A stretch of DNA of 64,000 bases from Bacillus sp. CH30_1T (GCF_008364765.1 NZ_VTUY01000001.1:620482-684481); one strand, 5' to 3'. Shown: positions 8,869-16,696, counted from the first letter of the stretch. Notes: generated by a model from the sequence alone, not told the origin. Translations and numbers: made by a program.

Positions 8869-8958
8869 TATTACTTTCTCTTCTACAATAAGCAACAAAC
8901 TTTACTAAAAGAGCCATATAAAAAAGCATCGCCCCATGTGGCTCGATGCTTTTATCGT

Positions 8959-9330
8959 TTAGTTTGCCGGCATGTTTTCGCGATCTGCCTTTTGAATGGA
9001 CTTGATTGCTTCATTGAGGTGAAGCTTGAAGTCTTCACCCTTTTCAACACCGCTCATTTCAAGAGATTCGATGATACATTTGAAATTATCAATGAGATGA
9101 TCTGATTTCATACCCCTGCTCACTAGCACGCTGTTCAACCAAAGGGCATAATCAGAAAAAACCTTTGAATCCCCGACATCAGATGCCGATTCCAGATAGT
9201 TAAAGTGATGTACATTGTCCTTTTGGCATTTTCTCCGTCCGACCTCACCGTACTTTACATCTAATTCGGGGTATCGTTCGTACAATCTATCAACTACTTC
9301 ATCTATGACACTCTTATACTTAATTTCCAT
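8959..9330 (-). CDS. Conserved helical domain protein of unknown function
   Basis: A 123-residue, probably all-helical protein (VVDRLYERYPELDVKYGEVG..., KVFSDYALWLNSVLVSRGM). I do not assign a function. The pattern resembles helical sensor modules found ahead of B12-binding or STAS domains in Bacillus proteins, recalled from memory and unverified. Cysteines and histidines occur (RRKCQKDNVHHF), so a ligand or metal is possible. Its ATG overlaps the stop of the ABM gene (TGATG), so the pair is coupled and may act together. Confidence 0.6.
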   Translation of the reverse strand: MEIKYKSVIDEVVDRLYERYPELDVKYGEVGRRKCQKDNVHHFNYLESASDVGDSKVFSDYALWLNSVLVSRGMKSDHLIDNFKCIIESLEMSGVEKGEDFKLHLNEAIKSIQKADRENMPAN

Positions 9331-9635
9331 CAGTACGCCACCACCTTAAAGCGATCAATTGATGGAATAATGGATGCGAGATCCTGGTCCGGATATTTCT
9401 TCTCCAGTTCGTGAATTCGTTTATAGTCCTCACTTTGCACCCATGTCATGAAGTGTTCCTTCGAATCCCATTCCATATGAACAGTGATTTCTCCCTGCTT
9501 TTTCTCATTTTGTAAGAGAAGGAATCGTTGAAACCCTTCCGCCTTGTCGACTATTCCTGAACGGGAATGGTAGATTGAAATCACTTCATCAGCCTTCTCA
9601 TCAGGAACTACAAATGTTGAATGTACGATATACAT
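9330..9635 (-). CDS. Antibiotic biosynthesis monooxygenase (ABM)-fold protein
   Basis: A 101-residue ferredoxin-like ABM domain. The segment RSGIVDKAEGFQRFLLLQ and the later EITVHMEWDSKEHFMTWVQS resemble HmoA-type haem-degrading monooxygenases of Bacillus. Haem degradation is possible, but the fold is used for other oxidations, so the reaction is unproven. ATG 9635 is chosen because GGAAGG precedes it; the upstream GTG at 9644 overlaps that site. It is the first gene of a coupled pair. Confidence 0.7.
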   Translation of the reverse strand: MYIVHSTFVVPDEKADEVISIYHSRSGIVDKAEGFQRFLLLQNEKKQGEITVHMEWDSKEHFMTWVQSEDYKRIHELEKKYPDQDLASIIPSIDRFKVVAY

Positions 9636-9832
9636 TGGATTCACCCTTCCAGTGGCACTATTTGTCCGACATACTTTTAATCCACTGTAACATAGTCAAT
9701 AAGTGAGAGGGAATACAAAAATTTAACAAACATTCGTTGATTCTTTCCTCTATTGTTCTCTATATCATACTCTCAAGCGATATGAGGGTTAATGTTTATA
9801 CATTTCCTAGTCAGGTTGTAAAAACTTACCTC

Positions 9833-9857
9833 GTTTTTAGCGGTGAAGAAAGGGTAA
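9833..9857 (+). promoter_or_regulatory. Sigma-B-like promoter of the 9901 membrane gene
   Basis: GTTTTT (9833-9838) and GGGTAA (9852-9857) are 13 bp apart, fitting the general-stress sigma-B pattern GTTTAA-N12-14-GGGWAW, perfectly in the -10 half. The predicted start of transcription lies about 35 bp before ATG 9901. Confidence 0.45.
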
Positions 9858-9900
9858 AATGGTATGTGCAACAATTCTAGAAAAAGAAGGTAGATAAAAC

Positions 9901-10251
9901 ATGAACCCGGACTTCTTAGTAAACCTTATCCTGGTAGGAAATGTTTTTCTTGGGGTGTTATTTGCTCTCAAGTCAAGAAGATGGTGGCTACCCTACATTT
10001 TCATTGCAGTCACATTTTTAACCTTGACCTTTGGATTCGGGATTTCCCTTTTGTTAAATAAAGAATCCATACTAGCTTATCTATTTGTATTTGTGGTCGG
10101 ACAATTGATATGGGTCTTTGCATTTGTGATCATCGCCCACATTTTGTCATGGATTGTGAGAAAAATTCCATTCCGGCATAAGCAACAGATTGGATGGGGC
10201 TTTCTGATTGGTTTCCCATTGTCATTTAGTGTGTTTTTGTTAGTAAATTGA
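9901..10251 (+). CDS. Small multi-pass membrane protein
   Basis: A 116-residue protein with four predicted membrane helices (about residues 5-22, 29-50, 58-83 and 96-115) and a basic loop RKIPFRHKQQ. The family is not recognised. Shine-Dalgarno AGAAGG lies ten bases before ATG. It stands alone on the plus strand between minus-strand genes. The sigma-B-like promoter suggests stress induction; the function is open. Confidence 0.65.
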   Translation: MNPDFLVNLILVGNVFLGVLFALKSRRWWLPYIFIAVTFLTLTFGFGISLLLNKESILAYLFVFVVGQLIWVFAFVIIAHILSWIVRKIPFRHKQQIGWGFLIGFPLSFSVFLLVN

Positions 10252-10271
10252 GGATGGCGGTTTTGAGGAAT

Positions 10272-10316
10272 GACGCATAAATGATAGTTTCGACACATAC
10301 GTTTAAAAAACGACGC
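10272..10316. repeat. Short array of GACGC/GACAC words with 20 bp period
   Basis: GACGC at 10272 and 10312 and GACAC at 10292 are exactly 20 bp apart in an AT-rich background. The word is the complement of the GCGTC repeated at 63395-63473. Confidence 0.45.
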
Positions 10317-10400
10317 TTAAAAAAGCAGATTGGTCCTGTAACAATGTTGTTTCTGCAGATTCATAATACCCATAGGGTATGAAAACTTCGCAAACATATA

Positions 10401-10440
10401 AAAAAGGAATGCCATTATCCACAAATGGCATTCCTTTTTA
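10401..10440 (-). terminator. Intrinsic terminator of dagK
   Basis: GGAATGCCATT pairs with AATGGCATTCC around a 6-8 base loop, with A and T runs on both sides. It abuts the dagK stop and could also stop transcription from the plus-strand gene at 9901. Confidence 0.85.
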
Positions 10441-11355
10441 TCATTCAGCTTTATCTTCCGGGCGAATTTTATCAAGTGGGACAAATACCTGCAAATGGCG
10501 GTAAAGGTTTTCAAATTCTGCAGGAAGGACTCCTCCCAGCTCCCCATCTACATTCAGCTGTACCTTTTCTTTTGCTTTGATTTTGATTCGATTGGCCTGT
10601 GTGTAAATGACGTTGGGATCATTTACATGCTCACCTCGAACGGCCAATGTCGCAATGCGGATAAACTCGGCCAAATTTGTTTTCTTTAAAATTAAAAGCG
10701 AGAATAAGCCATCATTGATTGACGCATCCGGAGCCAGCCTTTCAAATCCTCCAACTGAGTTGGTTAATCCGATCAGGAATAGCATTGCTTCCCCTTCAAA
10801 CAGCTTTCCATCATACTCGATGGAAACGTCCGTCGGCTTGATGGATGGAAGCATTTCAATTCCTTTTAAATAGTAGGCAAGCTGCCCCATCATCGTCTTT
10901 AGCTTGCTTGGCACTTCATAGGTTAATTCGGTTATTCTTCCTCCACCGGCGATGTTAATGAAGTAACGTTCATTCATGCGCCCGATATCGACAGGAATGG
11001 ATTCACCCTTTGTAATGACATCAATGGCTGATCCAATATCCTTTGGAATGTGAAGAGCCCGTGCGAAGTCATTTGTTGTTCCCATTGGAACGATTCCAAG
11101 CTTAGGTCGGTAATCCTGCTCGGCTAATCCGTTGACTACCTCATTTAACGTACCATCTCCACCAGCAGCGACAACGATATCGTATTTACGTTCTACAGCA
11201 ATCCGTGCCGCTTCTGTGGCATCTCCTTCGCAAATGGTTGCGTGAACGGAGGTTTCATATCCCGCTTGTTCTAATCTGATTAATACTTCTGCAAGGTGCT
11301 TTTTGAATAGCTCTCGACCAGAAGTAGGATTATAAATAATTCTTGCTCGTTTCAT
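10441..11355 (-). CDS. dagK: Diacylglycerol kinase DagK
   Basis: A 304-residue lipid kinase of the DgkB/YerQ type. It phosphorylates diacylglycerol released by lipoteichoic acid synthesis, returning it to phosphatidate at the membrane surface. Signatures are an N-terminal RARIIYNPTSG, the nucleotide-binding GGDGTLNEV (65-73) and GTTNDFAR. Family length is about 300, so it is complete. In B. subtilis it lies between gat genes and yefA, consistent with the rlmD and gatCAB genes flanking it here at a distance. Confidence 0.93.
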   Translation of the reverse strand: MKRARIIYNPTSGRELFKKHLAEVLIRLEQAGYETSVHATICEGDATEAARIAVERKYDIVVAAGGDGTLNEVVNGLAEQDYRPKLGIVPMGTTNDFARALHIPKDIGSAIDVITKGESIPVDIGRMNERYFINIAGGGRITELTYEVPSKLKTMMGQLAYYLKGIEMLPSIKPTDVSIEYDGKLFEGEAMLFLIGLTNSVGGFERLAPDASINDGLFSLLILKKTNLAEFIRIATLAVRGEHVNDPNVIYTQANRIKIKAKEKVQLNVDGELGGVLPAEFENLYRHLQVFVPLDKIRPEDKAE

Positions 11356-11632
11356 ACCCCATCATCCTAATCTGTATTAATTCCAAAGACTCGTCCTTTT
11401 ATATTCCATCTTTTAACATCATATACTTATTATTTTTATTCATGCAATTTTTATTCCGCAGGTTATTTATTATAAAGCGTCTACCGGTCAATATCATAAC
11501 TCTTTTCGCTGGAAAAATCTAATAAAACATAAAAATTGTAAAGCACTCCCCTCCTATTGCTGTTATTAAAAATACATAAATCGGAACTCTCTTTCGTAAT
11601 CTTTATAGATTACTCATCATGGAGGTGCTCAG

Positions 11633-12088
11633 ATGGAATGGTTGATTCTTTTACATGTGTTGTCTGCCATTATAGGGGTTGGACCTACTTTCTTTGCTCA
11701 TGTTTTAACCAGGCCAGACAAAACAATTGAACAATTAAAGGTTACGACGGAATTGTATAAGCGATTGGAATACTTCCCTAAAATTGGCGGAAGCATTGCC
11801 ATGTTGACTGGATTCATCCTTTATTATACAGGGGACTATGGCAGCTTTGGACAGTTGTGGATTCTGGGGTCTGTCCTACTATATATTTTCATTCAAATCA
11901 TCGTGATAGGCTTCATCACACCTGTCTCTAAAAAAATCCACGAATGGATAGCCTTACCGGAAAATGAACACCTAACAGGGGCACCACCAGAAGAAATCCA
12001 GCGTCATCTGGTGACTATCGACCGTTACTTTTATCTAGCATCCTCTTTTGGTGTACTTCTGTTCATTTTTATGATTATGAAGCCATAA
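11633..12088 (+). CDS. DUF2269 family membrane protein
   Basis: A 151-residue protein with four membrane helices and the typical start MEWLILLHVLSAIIGVGPTF, which places it in DUF2269. Members are uncharacterised small inner-membrane proteins. The helices span about 3-22, 52-68, 74-97 and 132-149; the loop between the last two is charged. RBS GGAGGTG lies seven bases before ATG. It is monocistronic and convergent with the acetyltransferase gene. Confidence 0.8.
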   Translation: MEWLILLHVLSAIIGVGPTFFAHVLTRPDKTIEQLKVTTELYKRLEYFPKIGGSIAMLTGFILYYTGDYGSFGQLWILGSVLLYIFIQIIVIGFITPVSKKIHEWIALPENEHLTGAPPEEIQRHLVTIDRYFYLASSFGVLLFIFMIMKP

Positions 12089-12124
12089 ATAAAGTATTCC
12101 GAATGAATGATTTTCATGTATATA

Positions 12125-12165
12125 CAAAAATACCATCCAGAATATCAACATGATATTCCAGACGG
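12125..12165 (-). terminator. Terminator of the acetyltransferase gene
   Basis: On the minus strand a 15 bp stem with several G-T pairs (arms 12151-12165 and 12133-12147, loop of three) ends in TATTTTTG just after the stop at 12167. Confidence 0.6.
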
Positions 12166-12166
12166 C

Positions 12167-12964
12167 CTATGGGAACAGCTTGATATTCCTTTGTTGTAAA
12201 AACTGGATGGACTCCTGCAGGGATGTCGCATCAAAGTGGTAGACCTCCCCGACGATATCTTTCCACTTATCAAAATCTTTCATTTGATATTCACGGATGT
12301 TTCGGTAGGTCATCACTTTCAAGGTCTGATTACGAAGGAAGTAGCATTGATTGCCCTGGAAGCGGACTGCCGTGATTCTTCTCATTGTAATGTTGTCATC
12401 GGAATCCAAGTAAGATGCTTCTATATCGGCCTCTAATTCTTCTTCCTCTAACGGGATCCACTCTATGGTTTTTTTTACAAAGGATTTGCCATTTGAACGT
12501 CGATCCACTTCAAATTCACGTATGTCTTTCTGGGTAAAAATGATTTCTTCCCCGAAACCGTGAAGAAGATGCTTCTGCCTCGATTCAAGCTCAACTGGCT
12601 TCATGATCGGGGATCCATATCCAACATCCACATAGAGCTTACGATTATCAATGGTAATCATTAATCCAAGGTGACCCGGTTGCACTCTGACAAACTGACA
12701 ATGAAAGCCTAGTTCTTTCAGCAGTCTTCCAAAGTTGATGTTTAATGTAAAACAGGTGCCTCCCCACCCTTTAGAGTGGAGATTATCTGCGAAAGTGTCC
12801 ACGGAAGGCACAAAGGATTCACCTTGAGAAAAGTAATAGAATTTACTAAAAGTCTCATATGGGATCCTGATCAAGTGCTGCCCGATAAGTCGTTGCAAAT
12901 AGTTTAATGTAGGCTTCTCTATATCCATATTTAAATAGTTTACATATTTTTTTACTGCTTCCAA
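12167..12964 (-). CDS. Arylamine N-acetyltransferase
   Basis: A 265-residue NAT-family enzyme that moves acetyl from acetyl-CoA to arylamines or hydrazines in the cytosol. The triad is visible: Cys71 in GWGGTCFTLN, His98 in PGHLGLMITI and Asp113 in YVDVGYGSP. Length fits the family. It starts at TTG 12964, with a weak AAAGAGTGA site; the methyltransferase gene ends 14 bp upstream, so the two are probably co-transcribed. The natural substrate is unknown. Confidence 0.88.
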   Translation of the reverse strand: MEAVKKYVNYLNMDIEKPTLNYLQRLIGQHLIRIPYETFSKFYYFSQGESFVPSVDTFADNLHSKGWGGTCFTLNINFGRLLKELGFHCQFVRVQPGHLGLMITIDNRKLYVDVGYGSPIMKPVELESRQKHLLHGFGEEIIFTQKDIREFEVDRRSNGKSFVKKTIEWIPLEEEELEADIEASYLDSDDNITMRRITAVRFQGNQCYFLRNQTLKVMTYRNIREYQMKDFDKWKDIVGEVYHFDATSLQESIQFLQQRNIKLFP

Positions 12965-12978
12965 TCAGATCACTCTTT

Positions 12979-13758
12979 CTACTTTTTCATCAGGCAGACT
13001 GTAAACTGGTGCTGAAGAGTAAACTCATGAAGAGCATCGTAACGCCCGGACAGGAACGTATGTAATGATTGCAGTAATCCCTCTTTCACACTATCTTCAA
13101 TATGAGTGAGCCAGGATAAAGAGCCTACTCTCTCACACCAGGACTGTAACGTAAAATCGACTGCGTAATAAAACGTGTAAAAATCTTTCAAGTTAAAGTC
13201 AGCTTCCTGCCATTCTAACAGCCATTCCACAGGAATTCCATTCAATTGATTCACTGATTCAGCTTTTAATCCAGGTGGGGTGATATCTATATATTCATTT
13301 AAAAACGTCATTGTATCCTTTACCACTTCATGATCCGGAATTAAGCTTGAATCACTTACAATGAACGTCCCTTTTTCCTTCAATATCCGCTTCATTTCGC
13401 TGATCGCCTTTGGACGGTCGAATAAATGCCAGCTTCTGTGAATCATCGTGATATCATAATACTGATCTGGCAGATTCGTAGCTTCAGCTGTACCTGTAAG
13501 ATATGGGATGTCCAAGTATTGCTTACTCTCTAATGCCTTGGCAGCTTTCCTAAGCTCAATGGACGGCTCGATCCCGATCACTTCTGCTCCACGCTTGTGC
13601 AGCTTTCGTGTCAAAGCACCGGTACCCGAACCAATTTCAGCTACTTTTCTTCCTTCCCACACAATTCCCCTAATCTTTAACGTATCAAAAAATTGATGCG
13701 GAATATCATCACAAGACGCAGCATAACGAGAGGTCACATGACCAAAATTATCTTCCAT
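12979..13758 (-). CDS. Class I SAM-dependent methyltransferase
   Basis: A 259-residue protein with the Rossmann SAM-binding motif I VAEIGSGTGALTRKL (39-53), the acidic end of strand beta-2 in VIGIEPS and motif IV YDITMIHRSWHLF. It belongs to the UbiE/BioC-like small-molecule methyltransferases; the acceptor cannot be read. It is first in a two-gene unit with the NAT gene, which might hint at modification of small aromatic or toxic compounds, but that is only inference. ATG 13758 follows GGGGAAGAGAG. Confidence 0.8.
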   Translation of the reverse strand: MEDNFGHVTSRYAASCDDIPHQFFDTLKIRGIVWEGRKVAEIGSGTGALTRKLHKRGAEVIGIEPSIELRKAAKALESKQYLDIPYLTGTAEATNLPDQYYDITMIHRSWHLFDRPKAISEMKRILKEKGTFIVSDSSLIPDHEVVKDTMTFLNEYIDITPPGLKAESVNQLNGIPVEWLLEWQEADFNLKDFYTFYYAVDFTLQSWCERVGSLSWLTHIEDSVKEGLLQSLHTFLSGRYDALHEFTLQHQFTVCLMKK

Positions 13759-13901
13759 TTACTCTCTTCCCCTATCATAATTGATTTTCCCTCAAATGAG
13801 CATTACGATTTCATGTCAACTCCATCACAAAACCCTGCCAACAACACCATACCTACTACATTCTGTAACCTGTGTCAAAACTCCTGCCAGGGACTCCTGT
13901 C

Positions 13902-14065
13902 AGGGACGGACCTCGACTGTTTTTATATCATTATATTAAAAAATCTTCTAAGTAAACTCTTACTTTAAGGAATTATCCTGTTATGCCTGGTTGTAAACCT
14001 TGAATTTATATTATATTTCTAACACTTGAGAGGGGAACATGGATAAGAAATAGAGGTCCGTCCCT
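13902..14065. repeat. Inverted pair of the AGGGACGGACCTC motif, 138 bp apart
   Basis: agggacggacctc at 13902-13914 and gaggtccgtccct at 14053-14065 are exact complements (13 bp). The DNA between them is AT-rich with no gene. Confidence 0.8.
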
Positions 14066-14070
14066 AACCT

Positions 14071-14106
14071 AAAAAAACAAACGATCATCAGAAATGACCG
14101 TTTGAG
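14071..14106 (-). terminator. Terminator of the XRE regulator gene
   Basis: On the minus strand CAAACGGTCAT pairs with ATGATCGTTTG around five bases and is followed by seven U residues. Confidence 0.8.
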
Positions 14107-14118
14107 GTGTAATGGTGT

Positions 14119-14499
14119 TTAGTTGTTTGCTCCAGCTGCGATTCGTTTTACGTTTGTTTCAGCGGTTTTTGTCAGGTCTGGAGTAAATCCATTTTTCATT
14201 CGTTGATTTTCTTCATTGAAGTAGTCTTGAACTTCTTGATCAAATTCTATTTCGATGAGATCACGAATGTCTGTAATTCTAAGGGCGATCATAATGGAAA
14301 CAAGATGAGCCACCGTTAAGGATTTCTTCTTGAAATTCACTAGCTCATTGATCGTAGCCACTCTTAGCCCTGTTAAGCGATGGAGATCGCCTTGTGTCAA
14401 TCCTCGTTCACGCAGGATTTCTCCCAATTTAATGTGAATTTTATGGGGAAATTTATTTAGCGCTTCTATAACAATTGTATTTGTCTTTTGGTGAATCAT
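14119..14499 (-). CDS. XRE-family transcriptional regulator
   Basis: A 126-residue protein with a Cro/C1-type helix-turn-helix at about residues 24-68 (LGEILRERGLTQGDLHRLTGL, then TINELVN and LTVAHLVSIMIAL). The C-terminal tail (ETNVKRIAAGANN) is basic and unlike common ligand domains. Target and signal are unknown. It is monocistronic, with its own terminator at 14071. GAGGAG lies about 11 bases before ATG 14499, slightly long but acceptable. Confidence 0.8.
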   Translation of the reverse strand: MIHQKTNTIVIEALNKFPHKIHIKLGEILRERGLTQGDLHRLTGLRVATINELVNFKKKSLTVAHLVSIMIALRITDIRDLIEIEFDQEVQDYFNEENQRMKNGFTPDLTKTAETNVKRIAAGANN

Positions 14500-14677
14500 G
14501 ATGCTTCAACTCCTCATCCTATACCATATTAACGCGAATTCCGTCATTCGTGAACCGGCAAAAAATCCCATGACGACGGGTACTTTTTACCATTCTATTT
14601 TGAGTGAGTATGAAGACATCATGCCTTTTAAATAAAGAAGACTCCAGAAACGAACGGATGTAATATTCGAATCCTTT

Positions 14678-15244
14678 TTACATCAGCACATTCTGGACAA
14701 GACTCGTTTTCAAGCTTTCATACACTTCCTGCCATACTTCTTCATCTTTCGAATATTGAGAAGTTAAGCGTTGAATCATTTCCTTCTGCTTTTCCGGGAA
14801 AAGCTCATGATCCTTCGGTGGCAGCTTTGCCCGTTCATCATCCACGATCTTCTTTACCATAGGGGCTCTGGGTCCCCATACCAGCTTTTCATTTCCATCA
14901 CGATCGATGAAAATGAAAATGGGGATCGCTCTCGAGATGCCATTAGTTAAGTATTGATCCATCAGTTCCAGGTTTTCATCCCGTAAAATCATGCGAACGT
15001 CCATATCAGCGGATTTTGCCACTTTTAACAGAATCGGGATATTCAGCATGGCATCTCCACACCAATCTTCCGTGATGGCAATCACCCGTAAGAAGTGTTC
15101 TCCGAGTTTATTCAAAACTTCTATGTCTTCTTGTGGAATCGTAAAGTTCTTCCTGATCGCTTCGGTATTTTCTTTATGTACACTCATATATTCCAAGTAA
15201 TCTTCAGGTGTCATCCCTTTAGTGAACCATTGTTCTAAGTTCAT
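14678..15244 (-). CDS. Thioredoxin-family protein with a single-cysteine motif
   Basis: A 188-residue protein of the thioredoxin-like group common in Bacillus. The active-site position reads EDWCGDA (Cys62) instead of CxxC, and a cis-proline follows in SRAIPIFIFID. Loss of the second cysteine argues against classical disulfide reduction; thiol transfer or a structural role is possible. ATG 15244 follows GGAGGAGGAAG; an in-frame start 15 codons upstream has no such site. Confidence 0.8.
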   Translation of the reverse strand: MNLEQWFTKGMTPEDYLEYMSVHKENTEAIRKNFTIPQEDIEVLNKLGEHFLRVIAITEDWCGDAMLNIPILLKVAKSADMDVRMILRDENLELMDQYLTNGISRAIPIFIFIDRDGNEKLVWGPRAPMVKKIVDDERAKLPPKDHELFPEKQKEMIQRLTSQYSKDEEVWQEVYESLKTSLVQNVLM

Positions 15245-15312
15245 GTTCTTCCTCCTCCAGCCCCACACATACCAGTGAAGCACCAACATCTTTTCTCTTA
15301 AATTCTCCTTAT

Positions 15313-15341
15313 AGCATATTCATGTTTCTCGAATTTCACAA
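15313..15341 (-). promoter_or_regulatory. Possible sigma-A promoter of the thioredoxin-like gene
   Basis: On the minus strand TTGTGA (15336-15341) and TATGCT (15313-15318) are 17 bp apart, about 70 bp before ATG 15244. Confidence 0.35.
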
Positions 15342-15474
15342 GGAAAATATAGTTTTCATTCTATTCAAAATTTCAATTGTACGATTATGCCTGTAGGAAT
15401 ATAATATAAGAAAAGCACCGTAATAGACAGATTTACAGGTTCTTATGAACTCTCTTTCTTATTAACCTTCAATT

Positions 15475-15503
15475 TAAAAAAAGGAATAGCATACTGCTAC
15501 TCC
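15475..15503 (-). terminator. Terminator downstream of the DUF4257 unit
   Basis: On the minus strand GGAGTAGCA pairs with TGCTATTCC (one G-T) and is followed by a run of seven U residues. Confidence 0.7.
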
Positions 15504-15667
15504 CAGACTATTTTTCCAGAGGGGGATGGAATAAGTAAGTATGCGAAGAGAAGTATCTTTCATACATCTTTTCTTGACAGAAAAAAAGCTGACTCAATTG
15601 TCAGTTTCATCCTCATATTTTTTGGTTAAAATAGATTGGTATAGGACTACTCTTGAATTGAACCATC

Positions 15668-15832
15668 TTAAACATCTTGTGATTTTTCTATTATTTTTGC
15701 CACTTTATTATAGTAGTAGTTCAGCTCGATTAGGCTATCTGCCTCCTTCAGTCTTTTTAGATAGTGATTTGCTTTTTCATAGTCTTCTGGTGGCAGCTCA
15801 ACCTTGATTCTTTTTTTCTTCCACTTCGCCAA
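15668..15832 (-). CDS. Small charged protein, 54 residues, novel call
   Basis: A short gene overlapping the 3' end of the DUF4257 gene by 35 bp in another frame. TTG 15832 follows GAGGTG at good spacing. The product begins MAKWKKKRIKVELPPEDYEK and is rich in Lys, Glu and Tyr, as expected of a soluble helical protein (NHYLKRLKEADSLIELNYY). A terminator lies 165 bp downstream. The family is unknown. Coupling to DUF4257 translation suggests a joint function. Confidence 0.65.
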   Translation of the reverse strand: MAKWKKKRIKVELPPEDYEKANHYLKRLKEADSLIELNYYYNKVAKIIEKSQDV

Positions 15833-16226
15833 CAGGTTTCACCTCATTATGGTTTGGAGATCCTCCCTTAGAGGTCGGTTCGAGCTGATAATGAGATAGC
15901 TCTTGGATATAAGACGCTTTGGTGCTTGCTAAATTTTGTTCGATTTTTCGAGTGATGACGGAACTTCCCCCGATACCTGATAATAAACTAATATAGATGA
16001 CATACCAGATCGGGACCGTTTCAACAACCGGTAATACTGACAGATACCCTGCTAGAATGCCTATGATAATATCCTTTGTTGAGCCAAAAAGATAGTGCTT
16101 CTCACCTTGGTCATCGATAAATTTTCTCGGAAAAGTGAAATGACCATTTTTGAAAACCAGAATATGTCCTAAGCCTCCAATACCACCCATTAACATTGGC
16201 AACAAGATCACTTCGAATAAGGACAT
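15798..16226 (-). CDS. DUF4257-like membrane protein
   Basis: A 142-residue protein with about three membrane helices (MSLFEVILLPMLMGGIGGLGH; DIIIGILAGYLSVLPVV; IWYVIYISLLSGIGGSSVI) and a hydrophilic C-tail. It resembles DUF4257 proteins of Bacillus, whose function is unknown. The start is ATG 16226 behind AGAGGG; a GTG nine bases upstream overlaps that site. It overlaps the 54-codon gene downstream. Confidence 0.7.
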   Translation of the reverse strand: MSLFEVILLPMLMGGIGGLGHILVFKNGHFTFPRKFIDDQGEKHYLFGSTKDIIIGILAGYLSVLPVVETVPIWYVIYISLLSGIGGSSVITRKIEQNLASTKASYIQELSHYQLEPTSKGGSPNHNEVKPVGEVEEKKNQG

Positions 16227-16327
16227 TCTATCCACCCTCTGGAATCATTTACTATTATTATACATTATTTACAGAAAATTCAGAATAGATAATTGGACGC
16301 AATTTTGTCCACTAAAGGAGTGCCAAA

Positions 16328-16483
16328 ATGAGGAAAATTGTGATGAAAGTCTCGTCAGTCGACAAACTTCGATTCCAAAACTATATGATGCAGCTAAAGA
16401 GAGCTGAAACAAAAGTCGAAGCGGATACGTATTACCGCTTGGCTAAACAAATACTGGAGAAAGCAAAAAGGAAACAAATGTAA
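16328..16483 (+). CDS. Small basic protein, 51 residues, novel call
   Basis: ATG 16328 follows AAAGGAG with seven bases between. The product starts MRKIVMKVSSVDKLRFQNYM and continues with alternating charged residues (LKRAETKVEADTYYRL, QILEKAKRKQM), consistent with a helical basic protein. It is divergent from the DUF4257 gene. I recognise no family or function. Confidence 0.65.
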   Translation: MRKIVMKVSSVDKLRFQNYMMQLKRAETKVEADTYYRLAKQILEKAKRKQM

Positions 16484-16613
16484 TGAGGCTCCCCGACTTA
16501 TATGGAATTATCATACTCACTCTCCCTACCTTTATTTTTTTCATATATTAGCCTTCTAATAATTAACCCATACTCGGAGACATTAGACTGTATAAAAGTA
16601 AAATTGAAGTTTA

Positions 16614-16654
16614 AGAGGGACGGACCTTGAATTTATTTCAAGGTCCGTCCCTCT
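16614..16654. repeat. Hairpin of two AGGGACGGACCTT motifs
   Basis: agagggacggaccttgaa (16614-16631) and its exact complement (16637-16654) form an 18 bp perfect stem with a five-base loop. It lies downstream of the gatB terminator in minus-strand transcription, and no good U run follows on either strand. Confidence 0.85.
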
Positions 16655-16661
16655 CCTCCAT

Positions 16662-16696
16662 AAAAAACACCCCTGGAAACAAGTCGTTTCCAGGGG
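16662..16696 (-). terminator. Terminator of gatCAB
   Basis: On the minus strand CCCCTGGAAAC (16686-16696) pairs with GTTTCCAGGGG (16670-16680), five-base loop, followed by GTGTTTTTT. Confidence 0.88.

Larger units (their letters stand above)
8385..8915. repeat. Composite inverted-repeat element with two nested palindromes
   Basis: Outer arms 8385-8407 and 8893-8915 are inverted and match at 20 of 23 positions; both begin with ggctctttt on their own strand. Inside are two GC-rich palindromic units (8455-8574 and 8743-8868) and no open frame resembling a transposase. It looks like a non-autonomous, MITE-like or extragenic palindromic element. Confidence 0.7.
8283..8958. other. Gene-free stretch filled by repeats
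   Basis: This 676 bp gap has no believable gene. Open frames in it are by-products of GC-rich palindromes. It holds one GGTCCGTCCCT motif (8361), a 531 bp composite inverted repeat (8385-8915) and two GC-rich elements inside it. The flanks of the composite are AT-rich. Confidence 0.75.
13759..14118. other. Intergenic stretch bounded by inverted GGGACGGACCT motifs
   Basis: No gene is supported in these 360 bp. Motif copies at 13902-13914 and 14053-14065 are inverted and enclose 138 bp of AT-rich DNA. A terminator for the XRE gene lies at the right end. Nearby agggactcctg (13889) resembles a degenerate third copy. Confidence 0.6.
15245..15667. other. Intergenic stretch, no gene supported
   Basis: These 423 bp carry the promoter of the thioredoxin-like gene on the left and a minus-strand terminator (15475-15503) belonging to the DUF4257 unit. 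A plus-strand frame of 88 codons beginning at 15541 runs antisense to the small gene at 15668-15832 and is discounted. Confidence 0.5.

Noticed and set aside
15541..15807. Plus-strand frame of 88 codons
   Set aside because: It lies antisense to the better supported small gene at 15668-15832 and has a poorly placed ribosome site.
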